A DNA stretch of 41,147 nt, taken from assembly GCF_001650735.1 (NCBI RefSeq), contig NZ_LXVY01000013.1:1-41147 (forward strand), given 5' to 3'. The notes under the pieces are model-generated. The model was not told where the DNA came from and searched no databases. It was given only the letters and a program-made list of their open reading frames with translations. A program made the position numbers and the translations under genes. Source of the stretch: Sphingomonas sp. TDK1. Its GTDB lineage: Bacteria; Pseudomonadota; Alphaproteobacteria; Sphingomonadales; Sphingomonadaceae. Below are positions 1 through 7,501 of the stretch, piece by piece; the first letter of the stretch is position 1, and every line of letters begins with the position of its first letter.

Positions 1-2
1 TA

Positions 3-212
3 AATGCGGCCGACCAAGGCCATGCGGATGAGGAGTTCGGGATCGATCGATGGCCGTCCCCTTGCGCTGTAGTGACCGGCCAGTGCCTGTCTCAACTCGC
101 CGATGTCGAGACATCGATCGACGCGACGCAGCAGGTGGTCTGCGGGCAACATGGCTTCTATGGTGCGGCGGGACGCCCCTTCCCGCTTACCGCGACAGGC
201 TGGTCCCATCAT
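3..212 (-). mobile_element. IS transposase, N-terminal part (cut by window edge)
   Basis: Reading leftwards from an ATG at 212, the minus strand encodes 70 residues and then runs off the window. The fragment contains PADHLLRRVDR, LAGHYSARGRPSIDPELLIRMALVG. This matches the N-terminal domain (DUF772 type) of IS5/IS1182-like DDE transposases, where 'GRPSIDPELL.RM' is typical. An AAGGAG ribosome site lies about 7 bases upstream of the ATG, so the start is sound. The DDE catalytic part lies outside the window, so it cannot be judged whether the element is intact. The family assignment to IS1182 rather than another IS5-superfamily group is inference. Confidence 0.75.
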
Positions 213-421
213 AGCGACGCTCCTTTCGGCAGCCATGAAACGAAGGAGCAACCCAGCATGTCCGGCATTTTTCAACAGGCCCGGTCGGTTTTGATGCTGC
301 AGACGCGACCACGGTTTTCTAGGGGTTTGCGTGTGTCAGAACCCCGGTTCAGAATGTCAGCTTCCAAGACCGGCAACTTGCCTCGGCTACGTTTGCCTTT
401 GGGTCGAGAGCTGCCGTTGGA
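213..421. other. Spacer between IS and resolvase, probable IS end
   Basis: No convincing gene is seen here. The stretch should hold the outer end of the insertion sequence, because the transposase start at 212 faces left. The segment around 268-285 (GGCATTTTTCAACAGGCC) resembles the terminal region of many IS5-superfamily elements. The partner end is not in the window, so no inverted repeat or target duplication can be shown. Confidence 0.3.
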
Positions 422-1084
422 CTAATTTGCCGGCGCCTCAGTCTGCCGATCAAACATAGACTTCGCCCGGTGCAGGGCCGTCACCCTCTTTACCTGCGCG
501 ATGCTGCACCCCGCGAGTTCGGCCGTTCGCGCGATGCTCATGCCCGCCTCGCGTAGACCGACGATGCGCTTATGAAGAGCCGTGTCCGGCTTCCGGCCAT
601 TGTACCGCCCTGCCCGCTTGGCGATCTCGATCCCCTCGCGCTGGCGCTCGCGCCGAGTCTCGTAGTCGTCGCGCGCGGTCTGGAGAGCGACGCGCAGCAG
701 CATATCCTGCACCGCTTCGAGCACGATACGCGCCACACCCGCGCTGTCAGCGACGAGTTCGGATAGATCGATTATGCCAGGGATTGCCAGACGAGCGCCC
801 TTGGCACGGATCGTCGCCACGAGCGCCTCTGCGTCGGGCAGGGGCAGACGGCTAATCCGATCAATCTTCTCGGCCAGTACCACTTCGCCCAATTGCAAAT
901 CTCCAATCATGCGGATCAGCTCCGGCCGATCGGGCCGCGCTCCCGACGCCTTCTCGCGATACACCGCCGCCACATAATAGCCTGCCGCTTGCGCGCCCGC
1001 GACGATCGCCTCCTGGCGTTCGAGGTCCTGCTCCTCGGTGCTGACACGCAAGTACACTCGCGCAGCACGAATAGGGATCGTCAT
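422..1084 (-). CDS. Serine recombinase (resolvase/invertase family)
   Basis: A 220-residue site-specific recombinase that would resolve plasmid or transposon multimers by serine-mediated strand exchange. The N-terminal catalytic domain (about 8-145) opens with VYLRVSTEEQDLERQ, which places the catalytic serine at 15 with Tyr11 and Arg13. It continues with the usual ARPDRPELIRMI and EKIDRISR segments. The C-terminal part (about 170-200, GLREAGMSIARTAELAG) is a helix-turn-helix of the Hin/resolvase type. The length is normal for the family. The ATG at 1084 has GGTGGAG five to six bases upstream. It lies beside an IS fragment and two VapBC pairs, a common setting for plasmid-stability resolvases. 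A 10-bp palindrome GGGTATACCC (1097-1106) sits just upstream and could be an operator or part of its recombination site. Confidence 0.9.
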   Translation of the reverse strand: MTIPIRAARVYLRVSTEEQDLERQEAIVAGAQAAGYYVAAVYREKASGARPDRPELIRMIGDLQLGEVVLAEKIDRISRLPLPDAEALVATIRAKGARLAIPGIIDLSELVADSAGVARIVLEAVQDMLLRVALQTARDDYETRRERQREGIEIAKRAGRYNGRKPDTALHKRIVGLREAGMSIARTAELAGCSIAQVKRVTALHRAKSMFDRQTEAPAN

Positions 1085-1318
1085 AGTGGCTCCACCGGGT
1101 ATACCCTTGTGAGCCAGTCATGCAGCAGTCGGCTCAGAACGGCAATTACCTGTCCTACGTAGCCTAGCTAAGCGGACCGGGTCTAAGTAGCTGCTCCATC
1201 ATCGATGAACGCTATTTCGGTGATCGGCCGTGCATCGATCCCTGCCTCCACGCTGGCGTCCGACTTTGCTCTCCGGTATAAAACCGTTGGACAGGTCGGA
1301 GCAGCGGGTTTGGTGCAG

Positions 1319-1567
1319 ATGGAAGCACAGAGGGTCAAGATCGTGGACGGTGGTAAGCTCGTGATCCCGGCGGCAATGCGCCGTGAGCTCGGGATCACCA
1401 CGGGTGACACCGTTCTCGTCGATGTGGACGATGGCGAGTTGCGGGTACGTTCCGTACCTAAGGCACTTGAGCGTGCTCGCGCGATCCTGCGCAAGTATGT
1501 GCCCGAAGGCGTCGGCTTGGCTGACGAGCTGATCGCGGAGCGTCGGCGTGAGGCGGAGCGTGAGTAG
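1319..1567 (+). CDS. vapB: VapB-type antitoxin (AbrB/MazE fold), pair 1
   Basis: An 82-residue protein starting MEAQRVKIVDGGKLVIPAAM. The segment GKLVIPAAMRRELGITTGDTVLV is a SpoVT/AbrB swapped-hairpin DNA-binding domain (about 5-50). The Arg/Glu-rich C-terminal tail (ERARAILRKYV...) would wrap the toxin. An in-frame start at 1205 would add 38 residues unlike the family, so the ATG at 1319 was chosen, although its ribosome site is weak. The stop lies inside the start of the downstream PIN toxin, as expected for a coupled toxin-antitoxin operon. By analogy it should repress its own promoter. A TATAAA box at 1277-1282 is a possible -10 element. Confidence 0.8.
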   Translation: MEAQRVKIVDGGKLVIPAAMRRELGITTGDTVLVDVDDGELRVRSVPKALERARAILRKYVPEGVGLADELIAERRREAERE

Positions 1568-1958
1568 CAAAGTCGTACTCGACGCCTCCGCCCTGCTCTG
1601 CCTTCTGAACGATGAACCCGGGGCGGATCGGGTAGTCGACGTCCTGACCCGCAGCATCATCGGAACAGCCAACCTCGCAGAGGTCGTCTCCAAGCTACGG
1701 GACCGGGGATTGCCGCTCGACGAGGTGCGTGAGGCGCTTGGCGGGCTGCACCTCGATGTCCGGCCGCTCTCTCCCGCCCAGGCACTTATAGTAGGCGACC
1801 TCCGGCCATCGACGAAGGCGCTTGGTCTTTCGCTTGGCGATCGAGCGTGCCTTGCCTTGGCGATCGACTTGCAAGCGGAGATGTTCACGACGGACGGCCC
1901 GCTGGCGAGCGCTGAGGTCGGCATTACCATCACCAATGTACGGCCGCTCGCGGAGTAG
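1548..1958 (+). CDS. vapC: VapC-type PIN-domain toxin, pair 1
   Basis: A 136-residue PIN-domain ribonuclease, predicted to cleave RNA (VapC toxins usually cut tRNA or rRNA) when its antitoxin is lost. Four acidic residues expected of the Mg-binding site are visible: D12 (VVLDASALLCLL), E45 (NLAEVVSKL), D98 (LSLGDRACLALA) and D116 (FTTDGPLA). The GTG start at 1548 has GGAG seven bases upstream; a second in-frame GTG at 1560 is possible. The gene overlaps the antitoxin by 20 bases. An iteron-like motif lies only a few bases after its stop. Confidence 0.88.
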   Translation: MRRSVSSKVVLDASALLCLLNDEPGADRVVDVLTRSIIGTANLAEVVSKLRDRGLPLDEVREALGGLHLDVRPLSPAQALIVGDLRPSTKALGLSLGDRACLALAIDLQAEMFTTDGPLASAEVGITITNVRPLAE

Positions 1959-1964
1959 CCGCAC

Positions 1965-1980
1965 ATTCGTGCTTTTGGGT
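1965..1980 (-). repeat. Isolated iteron-like motif, left copy
   Basis: The 16 bases ATTCGTGCTTTTGGGT read on the other strand as ACCCAAAAGCACGAAT. This is the core of the repeats around the replication genes near 29.4 kb and 31.1-31.3 kb. The same 16 bases recur in the opposite orientation at 6562-6577, beyond the VapBC2-TrlF block. Confidence 0.75.
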
Positions 1981-2134
1981 GCGGCAGGCTCACCCGGATA
2001 GGTGCGGCGGACCAGTGCGCCTGACGTCCACTGTGCAAGGCGCAGATCCACTCATTTCGGGTGCTGCTGTAGGACGGATTGCGTCCACCATTTCAGGGAA
2101 ACCTACACTGCTCCCTCCCCAAGCTGCTGTCCAG

Positions 2135-2160
2135 TGTCCGATAAGGCAGTTTATCGGACA
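2135..2160. repeat. Perfect 10-bp inverted repeat, res-like or operator
   Basis: TGTCCGATAA at 2135-2144 and TTATCGGACA at 2151-2160 form a perfect inverted repeat around six bases. The half-site resembles the TGTCYGATA-type half-sites bound by Tn3-family resolvases, and a serine resolvase is encoded at 422-1084. The site also lies about 95 bases before the second VapB and could be its operator. Only one such pair was seen, fewer than a full three-subsite res. Confidence 0.55.
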
Positions 2161-2253
2161 GAGGCAATCTGGCGCAGGGCCGGGCCCTTGCCTCGTCGGG
2201 CGGAACACGCCAGAGTGGGTCTTGTCCGCCATATCAAGGCAGCGGAGGTTTGC

Positions 2254-2499
2254 ATGACATTACAGGTCACGGTGACAGCCAGTGGACGCATGAGTCTTCC
2301 GGCAGACATCCGAAAGCGCTTAGGGCTTGCCCAAGGCGGCGCGGTCTATGTCGACGAGACGGACGACGGTATTGTGCTGCGCACTGCAGCGCAGGCCGTG
2401 GCGCGCGCTCAGGCGCTCGCCAAACAATTCACCGGCGGCAACCCCGACGCTTCGGTCGATGCCTTCCTTGCCCGCCGACGCGACGAAAGCGGCGAATGA
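2254..2499 (+). CDS. vapB: VapB-type antitoxin (AbrB fold), pair 2
   Basis: An 81-residue antitoxin: MTLQVTVTASGRMSLPADIRKRLGL gives the AbrB-type DNA-binding hairpin (about 3-45), followed by a helical toxin-binding tail ending FLARRRDESGE. The ATG at 2254 has a strong CGGAGG site five bases upstream. Longer in-frame upstream codons are not needed. The stop overlaps the start of the toxin gene (ATGA at 2496-2499). It differs clearly from the antitoxin at 1319-1567, so the two pairs are independent lineages rather than a recent duplication. Probably autoregulatory for the whole three-gene unit that follows. Confidence 0.85.
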   Translation: MTLQVTVTASGRMSLPADIRKRLGLAQGGAVYVDETDDGIVLRTAAQAVARAQALAKQFTGGNPDASVDAFLARRRDESGE

Positions 2500-2882
2500 G
2501 CGTCGTCTTCGATGCGTCCGCCCTCATCGCCATGCTCAAGGGCGAGCGCGGCGCTGCGAAGGTGGCCGGTGCCATCGCCGACGCGCGGGTGAGCAGCGTC
2601 AACTACGCCGAGGTTGTGAGCCACTTCATCCATGCCGGCATGCCGGCACGCGAGGTCGACGCTATGCTCGATCCGTTGCCGATGAGCGTGGTGCCGGTCG
2701 ACAAGAGTCTCGCTCAGCTTGCCGGCCGGCTTCGTGCCGTCACGGCCGAAGCGGGGCTGAGCCTGGGCGACCGGGTCTGTCTTGCGTTGGCGCAACGCGA
2801 CGGTCTGCCCGCCTGGACCAGCGATCTCGACTGGAAGAAGGTCGCCGACGCTGCCGGCGTCAAGGTCGTGGCGATCCGGTGA
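2496..2882 (+). CDS. vapC: VapC-type PIN-domain toxin, pair 2
   Basis: A 128-residue PIN-domain ribonuclease. The four conserved acids are D6 (VVFDASALIAML), E39 (VNYAEVVSHF), D92 (LSLGDRVCLALA) and D110 (AWTSDLDWKKV). The ATG overlaps the antitoxin stop as ATGA. At the other end, its TGA (2880-2882) shares a base with the ATG of the large PHP-ATPase gene. Such double overlap points to one transcript with coupled translation of antitoxin, toxin and ATPase. This is unusual, since VapBC pairs normally stand alone. The RNA target cannot be told from sequence. Confidence 0.9.
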   Translation: MSVVFDASALIAMLKGERGAAKVAGAIADARVSSVNYAEVVSHFIHAGMPAREVDAMLDPLPMSVVPVDKSLAQLAGRLRAVTAEAGLSLGDRVCLALAQRDGLPAWTSDLDWKKVADAAGVKVVAIR

Positions 2883-5863
2883 TGCCTGACCCCAACGCAG
2901 GCGCGTCATTGACGATCGGCGCGCAATGGCATCGCTGGGACCCGCACGTTCACGCGCCCGGCACCAAGCTGAACGACCAGTTCGGCGGTGCCATCTCATG
3001 GGACGACTATCTCGATCGAGTCGAGCAGGCGCAGCCGACGCTGCGCGCGATCGGCGTGACCGACTATTACAGCCTGGACTGCTATGAACGCCTTCGCGCG
3101 GATAAGAGCGCCGGGCGGCTTCCTGACTGCGCCCTGCTGTTTCCGAACATCGAGATGCGCCTCGGGATCGGCACGGTCCGAAACGCCTTCGTCAATGTGC
3201 ATCTTCTGGTCAGCCCCGAAACCGACGATCATGTCAGCCAGATCAAGCGCCTGCTCACCCGCCTGACCTTCCGTGCCCATGGCGAGACGTTCGCCTGCAC
3301 GCCTGAGGAGCTGGCGGCGCTGGGACGCCGCAGCGACCCCGAGATCCGGGACACGGTAGCGGCACTCGCGGAAGGGTCACGACAATTCAAGGTCTCTCTC
3401 GACCAGCTGCGCGACGCCTATGCGAACAGCGACTGGGCGCAGGAGAACGTGCTGATCGCGGTCGCCGGCGGCAGCACCGATGGCGCTTCGGGCGTGCGCG
3501 ACGCAGCCGATCGGACGCTTCGCCAGGAGATCGAGGCGTTTGCGCACATCATCTTCGCAAGCACACCGTCGCAGCGGGGCTATTGGCTGGGTCACAAGTC
3601 GTCGACCGCGGACATTATCGGCCGCTACGGCGCGCTGAAGCCCTGCCTCCACGGCAGCGACGCGCACAGCCTGGAGAAGGTGGCGGCTCCCGACCTCAAC
3701 CGCTACTCGTGGATAAAGGGAGCACCACACTTCGACGCTCTGCGGCAGGCACAGATCGAGCCAGCCGGCCGGGCGTGGATCGGGGACGCACCGCCTGCGA
3801 CCGCAAGCTTTTCTCAAGTATTGTCGATCATCGATCTGGTTGATGCGCCATGGGCGGTGACGCCGCGAATCCCGCTGAACCCCGGACTTGTCGCCATCAT
3901 CGGTGCGCGTGGCTCCGGAAAGACCGCACTTGCCGACGCGATCGCGCACGGGTGCGACGCAACCGAAAATCCACCAAATGCCATGTCATTCCTGGCGCGC
4001 GCTTCCGAGCTGCTCGCCGGCAACAGCGTTCGCCTGACCTGGGGTGACGGCACGACCGACACGCGGCCACTCGACGGCAGCTATGATCCCGACGCCTCGG
4101 ATTATCCGAAAGCCCGTTACCTGTCCCAGCAATTTGTCGACGGCCTGTGCTCGGCCGACGGCATGACCGACGCTTTGCTCGCCGAGGTCGAGCGTGTCGT
4201 GTTCGATGCCCACGACGCGAACAGCCGTGATGGCGCAGTAGATTTCCAGGATCTCCTGGAAGCCCGGGTCAGCCGCCACCGTCTCGCACGAGAACGTGAG
4301 GAAGAGGCGCTGGTGTCGCTGTCCGACCGCATCGGCAGCGAGATCGAGAAGACCAAAGGCGTGGCTGCCTTGGCCAAGCAGGTCGAGGACAAACGCCAGA
4401 CGGTCGCCCGGTACACCGCCGATCGTGCGCGGCTCGTGTCGAAGGGGACGGAAGAAAGAGCCGAGCGTCTGGCGGAAGTCGCAACGGCTGCGGAGAAGGC
4501 GGCGGGCAATGTGCGGTGGTTCACCAACCGCGAGGCGGCGCTGCTCGTCCTGCGCGACGAAGTGGCCGACCTGCGGACCAACCGCGCACCGGCCACGCTG
4601 CGCGCCACGAAGGAGCGTCATAAGGCCAGTCGGATCAAGGAGCCGGATTGGGCACCCTTCCTGCTGGACTATGAGGGCGACGTCGATGCTCTCATCACGG
4701 CCGAGGTGGCGAGCGCCCGTTCCGGCGCCGCGGGCTGGCGTGGAAAGCCGGTGGCCGTACCCGCGGACATGACCGTCCCGTTGATCGCCGTCGACGCCGA
4801 CCTGTCGAAGCAGACGCAAGCCTTGCTCGACGCCGAAGTCGCACGGCTCACAAAGCTGGTGGCGCTCGACACCGACACCCAAAAGCGCTTCACCGCCCTG
4901 ACACAGAAGATCGCGGCTGAGAACATCGAGCTCGGCAAGCTGTCTGATCGCCTGGCGGACTATCAGGCCGCCAAGGATCGTATCCCACCGCTGCTGCGCG
5001 ATCGGGAAAGCGGCTATGCGCGGGTCTTCGACTTCATCCTTGCCGAAGAGCAAGTCCTGCGGGATCTCTATGCACCAATCCGGCAGAGGCTGGAGGCCGA
5101 GAAAGGCACACTCGGCAAACTGTCGTTTAGCGTGCGCCGGTCGGTCGATGTGGAACGCTGGGCCACGGCTGGGGAGAAGCTGCTCGACCTTCGCCATACC
5201 GGGAAGTTCCAGGGCCGCGGCTCCGTGGCGGAGCGAGCCGAGCGTGGCTTGGCGTCGGCGTGGCGTACCGGCGACGCGGCAGCGGTGACAGCGGCCATGG
5301 CCTCGTTCCGTGACGACAACCAGGACGAGCTGCTGGAGGCTGCGCGTGTGCCGAAGGGCAACCCCGTCGACTACCGGGCGTGGCTCAAGCGGTTCGCGCA
5401 GTGGCTCTATAGCACCGATCACATCCAGGTTCGCTACAGTGTCGATTATGACGGCACCGACATCCGGAGCCTGTCCCCCGGCACGCGCGGGATCGTGCTG
5501 CTGCTGCTCTATCTCGCGCTCGACACGGAAGACGATCGCCCGCTGATCATCGACCAACCCGAAGAGAACCTTGATCCCAAGTCCATCTTTGACGAGCTAG
5601 TCGGGCTGTTCATTGCGGCCAAGGCCAAGCGCCAGGTGATCATGGTCACGCACAATGCCAACCTCGTCGTCAACACGGACGCAGATCAGATCATCATTGC
5701 GGAAGCCGGGCCACGTGAGGCGGGCGGCCTGCCGGGGATCAGCTACATGGCGGGCGGCTTGGAGGACGCGGCCATTCGAGAACGCGTCTGCGAGATCTTG
5801 GAAGGCGGCGAGCACGCCTTCCGCGAACGAGCACGGCGGCTTCGCGTCCGCTTCCGGCGTTGA
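2882..5863 (+). CDS. TrlF-like PHP-domain / SMC-type ATPase
   Basis: A 993-residue protein matching the TrlF family of AAA/SMC-like ATPases. The N-terminal PHP phosphoesterase-like domain (about 15-300) shows metal-binding motifs WDPHVHAPG (H22, H24), NIEMRL (E91) and LHGSDAHS (H257, D260, H262). The ATPase head is split by a long coiled-coil stretch (roughly 455-730). Walker A is GARGSGKT (341-348), the ABC-type signature is LSPGTRG (864-870), Walker B is LIIDQPEENLD (D891, E894/E895) and the H-loop is VTHNAN (H924). The architecture suggests an ATP-gated nuclease or phosphoesterase. The ATG at 2882 overlaps the VapC stop; the open frame extends upstream only as a shadow over vapBC. Related PHP-ATPases occur in variable plasmid and island regions, and a defence role is inference. 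The actual substrate is unknown. Confidence 0.85.
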   Translation: MPDPNAGASLTIGAQWHRWDPHVHAPGTKLNDQFGGAISWDDYLDRVEQAQPTLRAIGVTDYYSLDCYERLRADKSAGRLPDCALLFPNIEMRLGIGTVRNAFVNVHLLVSPETDDHVSQIKRLLTRLTFRAHGETFACTPEELAALGRRSDPEIRDTVAALAEGSRQFKVSLDQLRDAYANSDWAQENVLIAVAGGSTDGASGVRDAADRTLRQEIEAFAHIIFASTPSQRGYWLGHKSSTADIIGRYGALKPCLHGSDAHSLEKVAAPDLNRYSWIKGAPHFDALRQAQIEPAGRAWIGDAPPATASFSQVLSIIDLVDAPWAVTPRIPLNPGLVAIIGARGSGKTALADAIAHGCDATENPPNAMSFLARASELLAGNSVRLTWGDGTTDTRPLDGSYDPDASDYPKARYLSQQFVDGLCSADGMTDALLAEVERVVFDAHDANSRDGAVDFQDLLEARVSRHRLAREREEEALVSLSDRIGSEIEKTKGVAALAKQVEDKRQTVARYTADRARLVSKGTEERAERLAEVATAAEKAAGNVRWFTNREAALLVLRDEVADLRTNRAPATLRATKERHKASRIKEPDWAPFLLDYEGDVDALITAEVASARSGAAGWRGKPVAVPADMTVPLIAVDADLSKQTQALLDAEVARLTKLVALDTDTQKRFTALTQKIAAENIELGKLSDRLADYQAAKDRIPPLLRDRESGYARVFDFILAEEQVLRDLYAPIRQRLEAEKGTLGKLSFSVRRSVDVERWATAGEKLLDLRHTGKFQGRGSVAERAERGLASAWRTGDAAAVTAAMASFRDDNQDELLEAARVPKGNPVDYRAWLKRFAQWLYSTDHIQVRYSVDYDGTDIRSLSPGTRGIVLLLLYLALDTEDDRPLIIDQPEENLDPKSIFDELVGLFIAAKAKRQVIMVTHNANLVVNTDADQIIIAEAGPREAGGLPGISYMAGGLEDAAIRERVCEILEGGEHAFRERARRLRVRFRR

Positions 5864-5869
5864 CCTGAC

Positions 5870-6028
5870 ATGGCGTCGATGAAGTCACGCTTCCTGCAGC
5901 TTTTCGATCTCCCGCCGTTCCATCCCGATCATAGGTTGTCGAAAGGTGCTGAGCATCGGTTCGAACAGCTGAAGGCTGATGGAGTCAGCCATTTCGCGTC
6001 TCCGCAAGGAGGTCGTCAAGCTCGCTGA
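5870..6028 (+). CDS. Small ORF after the PHP-ATPase, doubtful
   Basis: A 52-codon open frame (MASMKSRFLQLFDLPPF...) begins six bases after the ATPase stop, in the position of a coupled downstream gene. No clear ribosome site is visible, no family is recognised, and its end overlaps the convergent gene at 5985-6479. It could be a real small gene, a remnant of a longer one, or chance. Confidence 0.25.
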   Translation: MASMKSRFLQLFDLPPFHPDHRLSKGAEHRFEQLKADGVSHFASPQGGRQAR

Positions 6029-6479
6029 AATGACCCCAATCGGCACCCATTATTACGCGCAATCTAGCGAACCATTCGCGCGTCACGGACCGACCGTCCT
6101 GAACCTCATCCCTACAATGAGCATTGTAGATGCAACATGCGGCGTAAAGCGCCTGCTTGTCAGCCTCATAGGCGCTTGACCGTTCGCCATGGCGCTTTCG
6201 AGTGCCTATGCTCTCCACATAGGCTAAACGCGACTCCATCATCTGCCCTGCTCGCGCGAAAAGCTGGTCGAGAGTTGCCCGTGCTCCCTCGGGAAGCTGA
6301 TCGAATGCAGCCAAGTGCCTATCATAGGCTCTGTCATCGCGAGGACGTAGAAGACGTCGAGGAGTGGCTTTCGTCACGGCCACCGGAGCTGCGGCCCCAG
6401 GAGGCGACGATCGTTGCAGCTCCCGACGAACATTGTCGGAATGACGTAAGGCTGGGCGATCGTGACGGAGCTTGGTCAT
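5985..6479 (-). CDS. Hypothetical protein, 164 residues
   Basis: A basic protein (MTKLRHDRPALRHSDNVRRE...) with a disordered, Arg/Pro-rich first third and a predicted helical rest (HLAAFDQLPEGARATLDQLF, then YEADKQALYAACCIYNAHC, then LRVIMGADWGHFSELDDLL). No known domain is recognised. The ATG at 6479 is preferred; a TTG at 6539 would add 20 residues. It converges on the PHP-ATPase gene and sits inside the inverted iteron pair at 1965 and 6562, so it may belong to the same cassette. Confidence 0.5.
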   Translation of the reverse strand: MTKLRHDRPALRHSDNVRRELQRSSPPGAAAPVAVTKATPRRLLRPRDDRAYDRHLAAFDQLPEGARATLDQLFARAGQMMESRLAYVESIGTRKRHGERSSAYEADKQALYAACCIYNAHCRDEVQDGRSVTREWFARLRVIMGADWGHFSELDDLLAETRNG

Positions 6480-6561
6480 AGCGCGTGACCATAACCGGAG
6501 CCGTCCCGTGGTTGAAGCAACCCGATGACCACCGTTCAACGCGGGCTAATCGCCAATTCGT

Positions 6562-6577
6562 ACCCAAAAGCACGAAT
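6562..6577 (+). repeat. Isolated iteron-like motif, right copy
   Basis: ACCCAAAAGCACGAAT is the exact reverse complement of 1965-1980 and shares its core with the origin iterons at 29.4 and 31.1-31.3 kb. It lies in a non-coding gap (6480-6687) with nothing else recognisable. Confidence 0.75.
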
Positions 6578-6687
6578 CGATGCGCCATGATGACGACCTG
6601 ACGGGTTGAACGTCGCACGTCAGCCCCATTCTCCCTTGAGTTCGGGCGTGGTGTGATCGACCATCCTTCAAACGCCGACGACATAGG

Positions 6688-7125
6688 ATGGAAGAGGTGT
6701 CGAGCTGCTGGTTCACGGTCGACGTCGAACCCGATGTCCATCTCGCCTGCTTCCGACTTGCCGGCACCTTCGCGGCCGAAGACGTTGAACGCCTGATTGC
6801 AGAACGTGACCGCGCATTCGGCTCCCTGACCTCGGCACAGAACCGACACGTCGCCCTCGTCGACATCAGGAAGATGACGCCCCAGGGATTGAGTGGCTTC
6901 GCAGCCTTCGGCCAGCTGCTGTTGCGGCAGGAACCGCGCGCCCTGCGCCTCGCCTTCCTGATCGTGACGAACTTAGCGAGCATGCAGGCGCAGCTCGCCG
7001 CGCACGGGCGCGGGGCGCAGTTCTTCTTCGACGAGGCACAGGCGAGGACCTGGCTGCTTGCCCACAACGCCCCGCCTCTTGCATTCCCCGTCGTCGCACC
7101 CGCGAAAGCTCGGGAGGCGGGATAA
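6688..7125 (+). CDS. SpoIIAA/STAS-like small protein
   Basis: A 145-residue soluble protein with alternating strands and helices: FTVDVEPDVHLACFRLAGTF, VERLIAERDRAF, HVALVDIRKM, then LRLAFLIVTNLASMQAQLA and a C-terminal ...QARTWLLAHN. This pattern resembles the SpoIIAA-like/STAS-type fold seen in small bacterial proteins of unknown role. The match is by pattern, not by a diagnostic motif. The start is an ATG with a poor ribosome site. It stands alone between unrelated genes. Confidence 0.55.
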   Translation: MEEVSSCWFTVDVEPDVHLACFRLAGTFAAEDVERLIAERDRAFGSLTSAQNRHVALVDIRKMTPQGLSGFAAFGQLLLRQEPRALRLAFLIVTNLASMQAQLAAHGRGAQFFFDEAQARTWLLAHNAPPLAFPVVAPAKAREAG

Positions 7126-7282
7126 ACGACGGCTCTCGCCCCACTCGTTGCAGGACCGTAGTCGATCTGAGGCGCACTCGAGCCGCAAGGCTCCCGTGGA
7201 GCTGTTGCGCGACGCCGGCTTTGGCCGATCACGGCCCGGATTGCTCGATCCTCCTTCGTCCGGCCGAGCGTATCGCCCGACT

Positions 7283-7501
7283 TCACGATCGGCCGAGCAA
7301 CCCTGCCGCGTGTTCCGGAAATCGAAAATGGAGCGCCGCAGCCCAGCCCCACGCCGCCAGCATGAACCACAGCGCGAGCGGAAGCCGCGCGGAGTGCGCG
7401 TTCGGCGCCGTGCCCCACACGGACTCGCGATAGCCTTGCCAAGCCCGATTGACCCGGTGGCGGCCGCGACCCCCGGCCGGACCCGATCTACCCGGCTGCA
7501 T
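7283..7501 (-). CDS. Small membrane protein, coupled to upstream gene
   Basis: A 72-residue protein with one clear hydrophobic segment (LPLALWFMLAAWGWAAALHF, about 40-60) after a basic N-terminus. Its ATG lies inside the end of the gene at 7488-7808, so the two overlap by 14 bases, which suggests translational coupling. No family is recognised. It could be a partner of the neighbouring three-helix membrane protein. Confidence 0.5.
   Translation of the reverse strand: MQPGRSGPAGGRGRHRVNRAWQGYRESVWGTAPNAHSARLPLALWFMLAAWGWAAALHFRFPEHAAGLLGRS

Noticed and set aside
1199..2038. Open frame of 279 codons on the minus strand opposite vapBC1
   Set aside because: It overlaps two well-supported genes and has a low-complexity Ser/Arg/Pro translation.
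2327..2881. Upstream extension of the PHP-ATPase frame over vapBC2
   Set aside because: The extra 185 codons are an Arg-rich shadow of the toxin and antitoxin; the PHP domain begins right after the ATG at 2882.
6546..7442. Open frame of 298 codons on the minus strand opposite the SpoIIAA-like gene
   Set aside because: The translation is Arg/Ser/Ala-rich with no recognisable domain, and it lacks a ribosome site.
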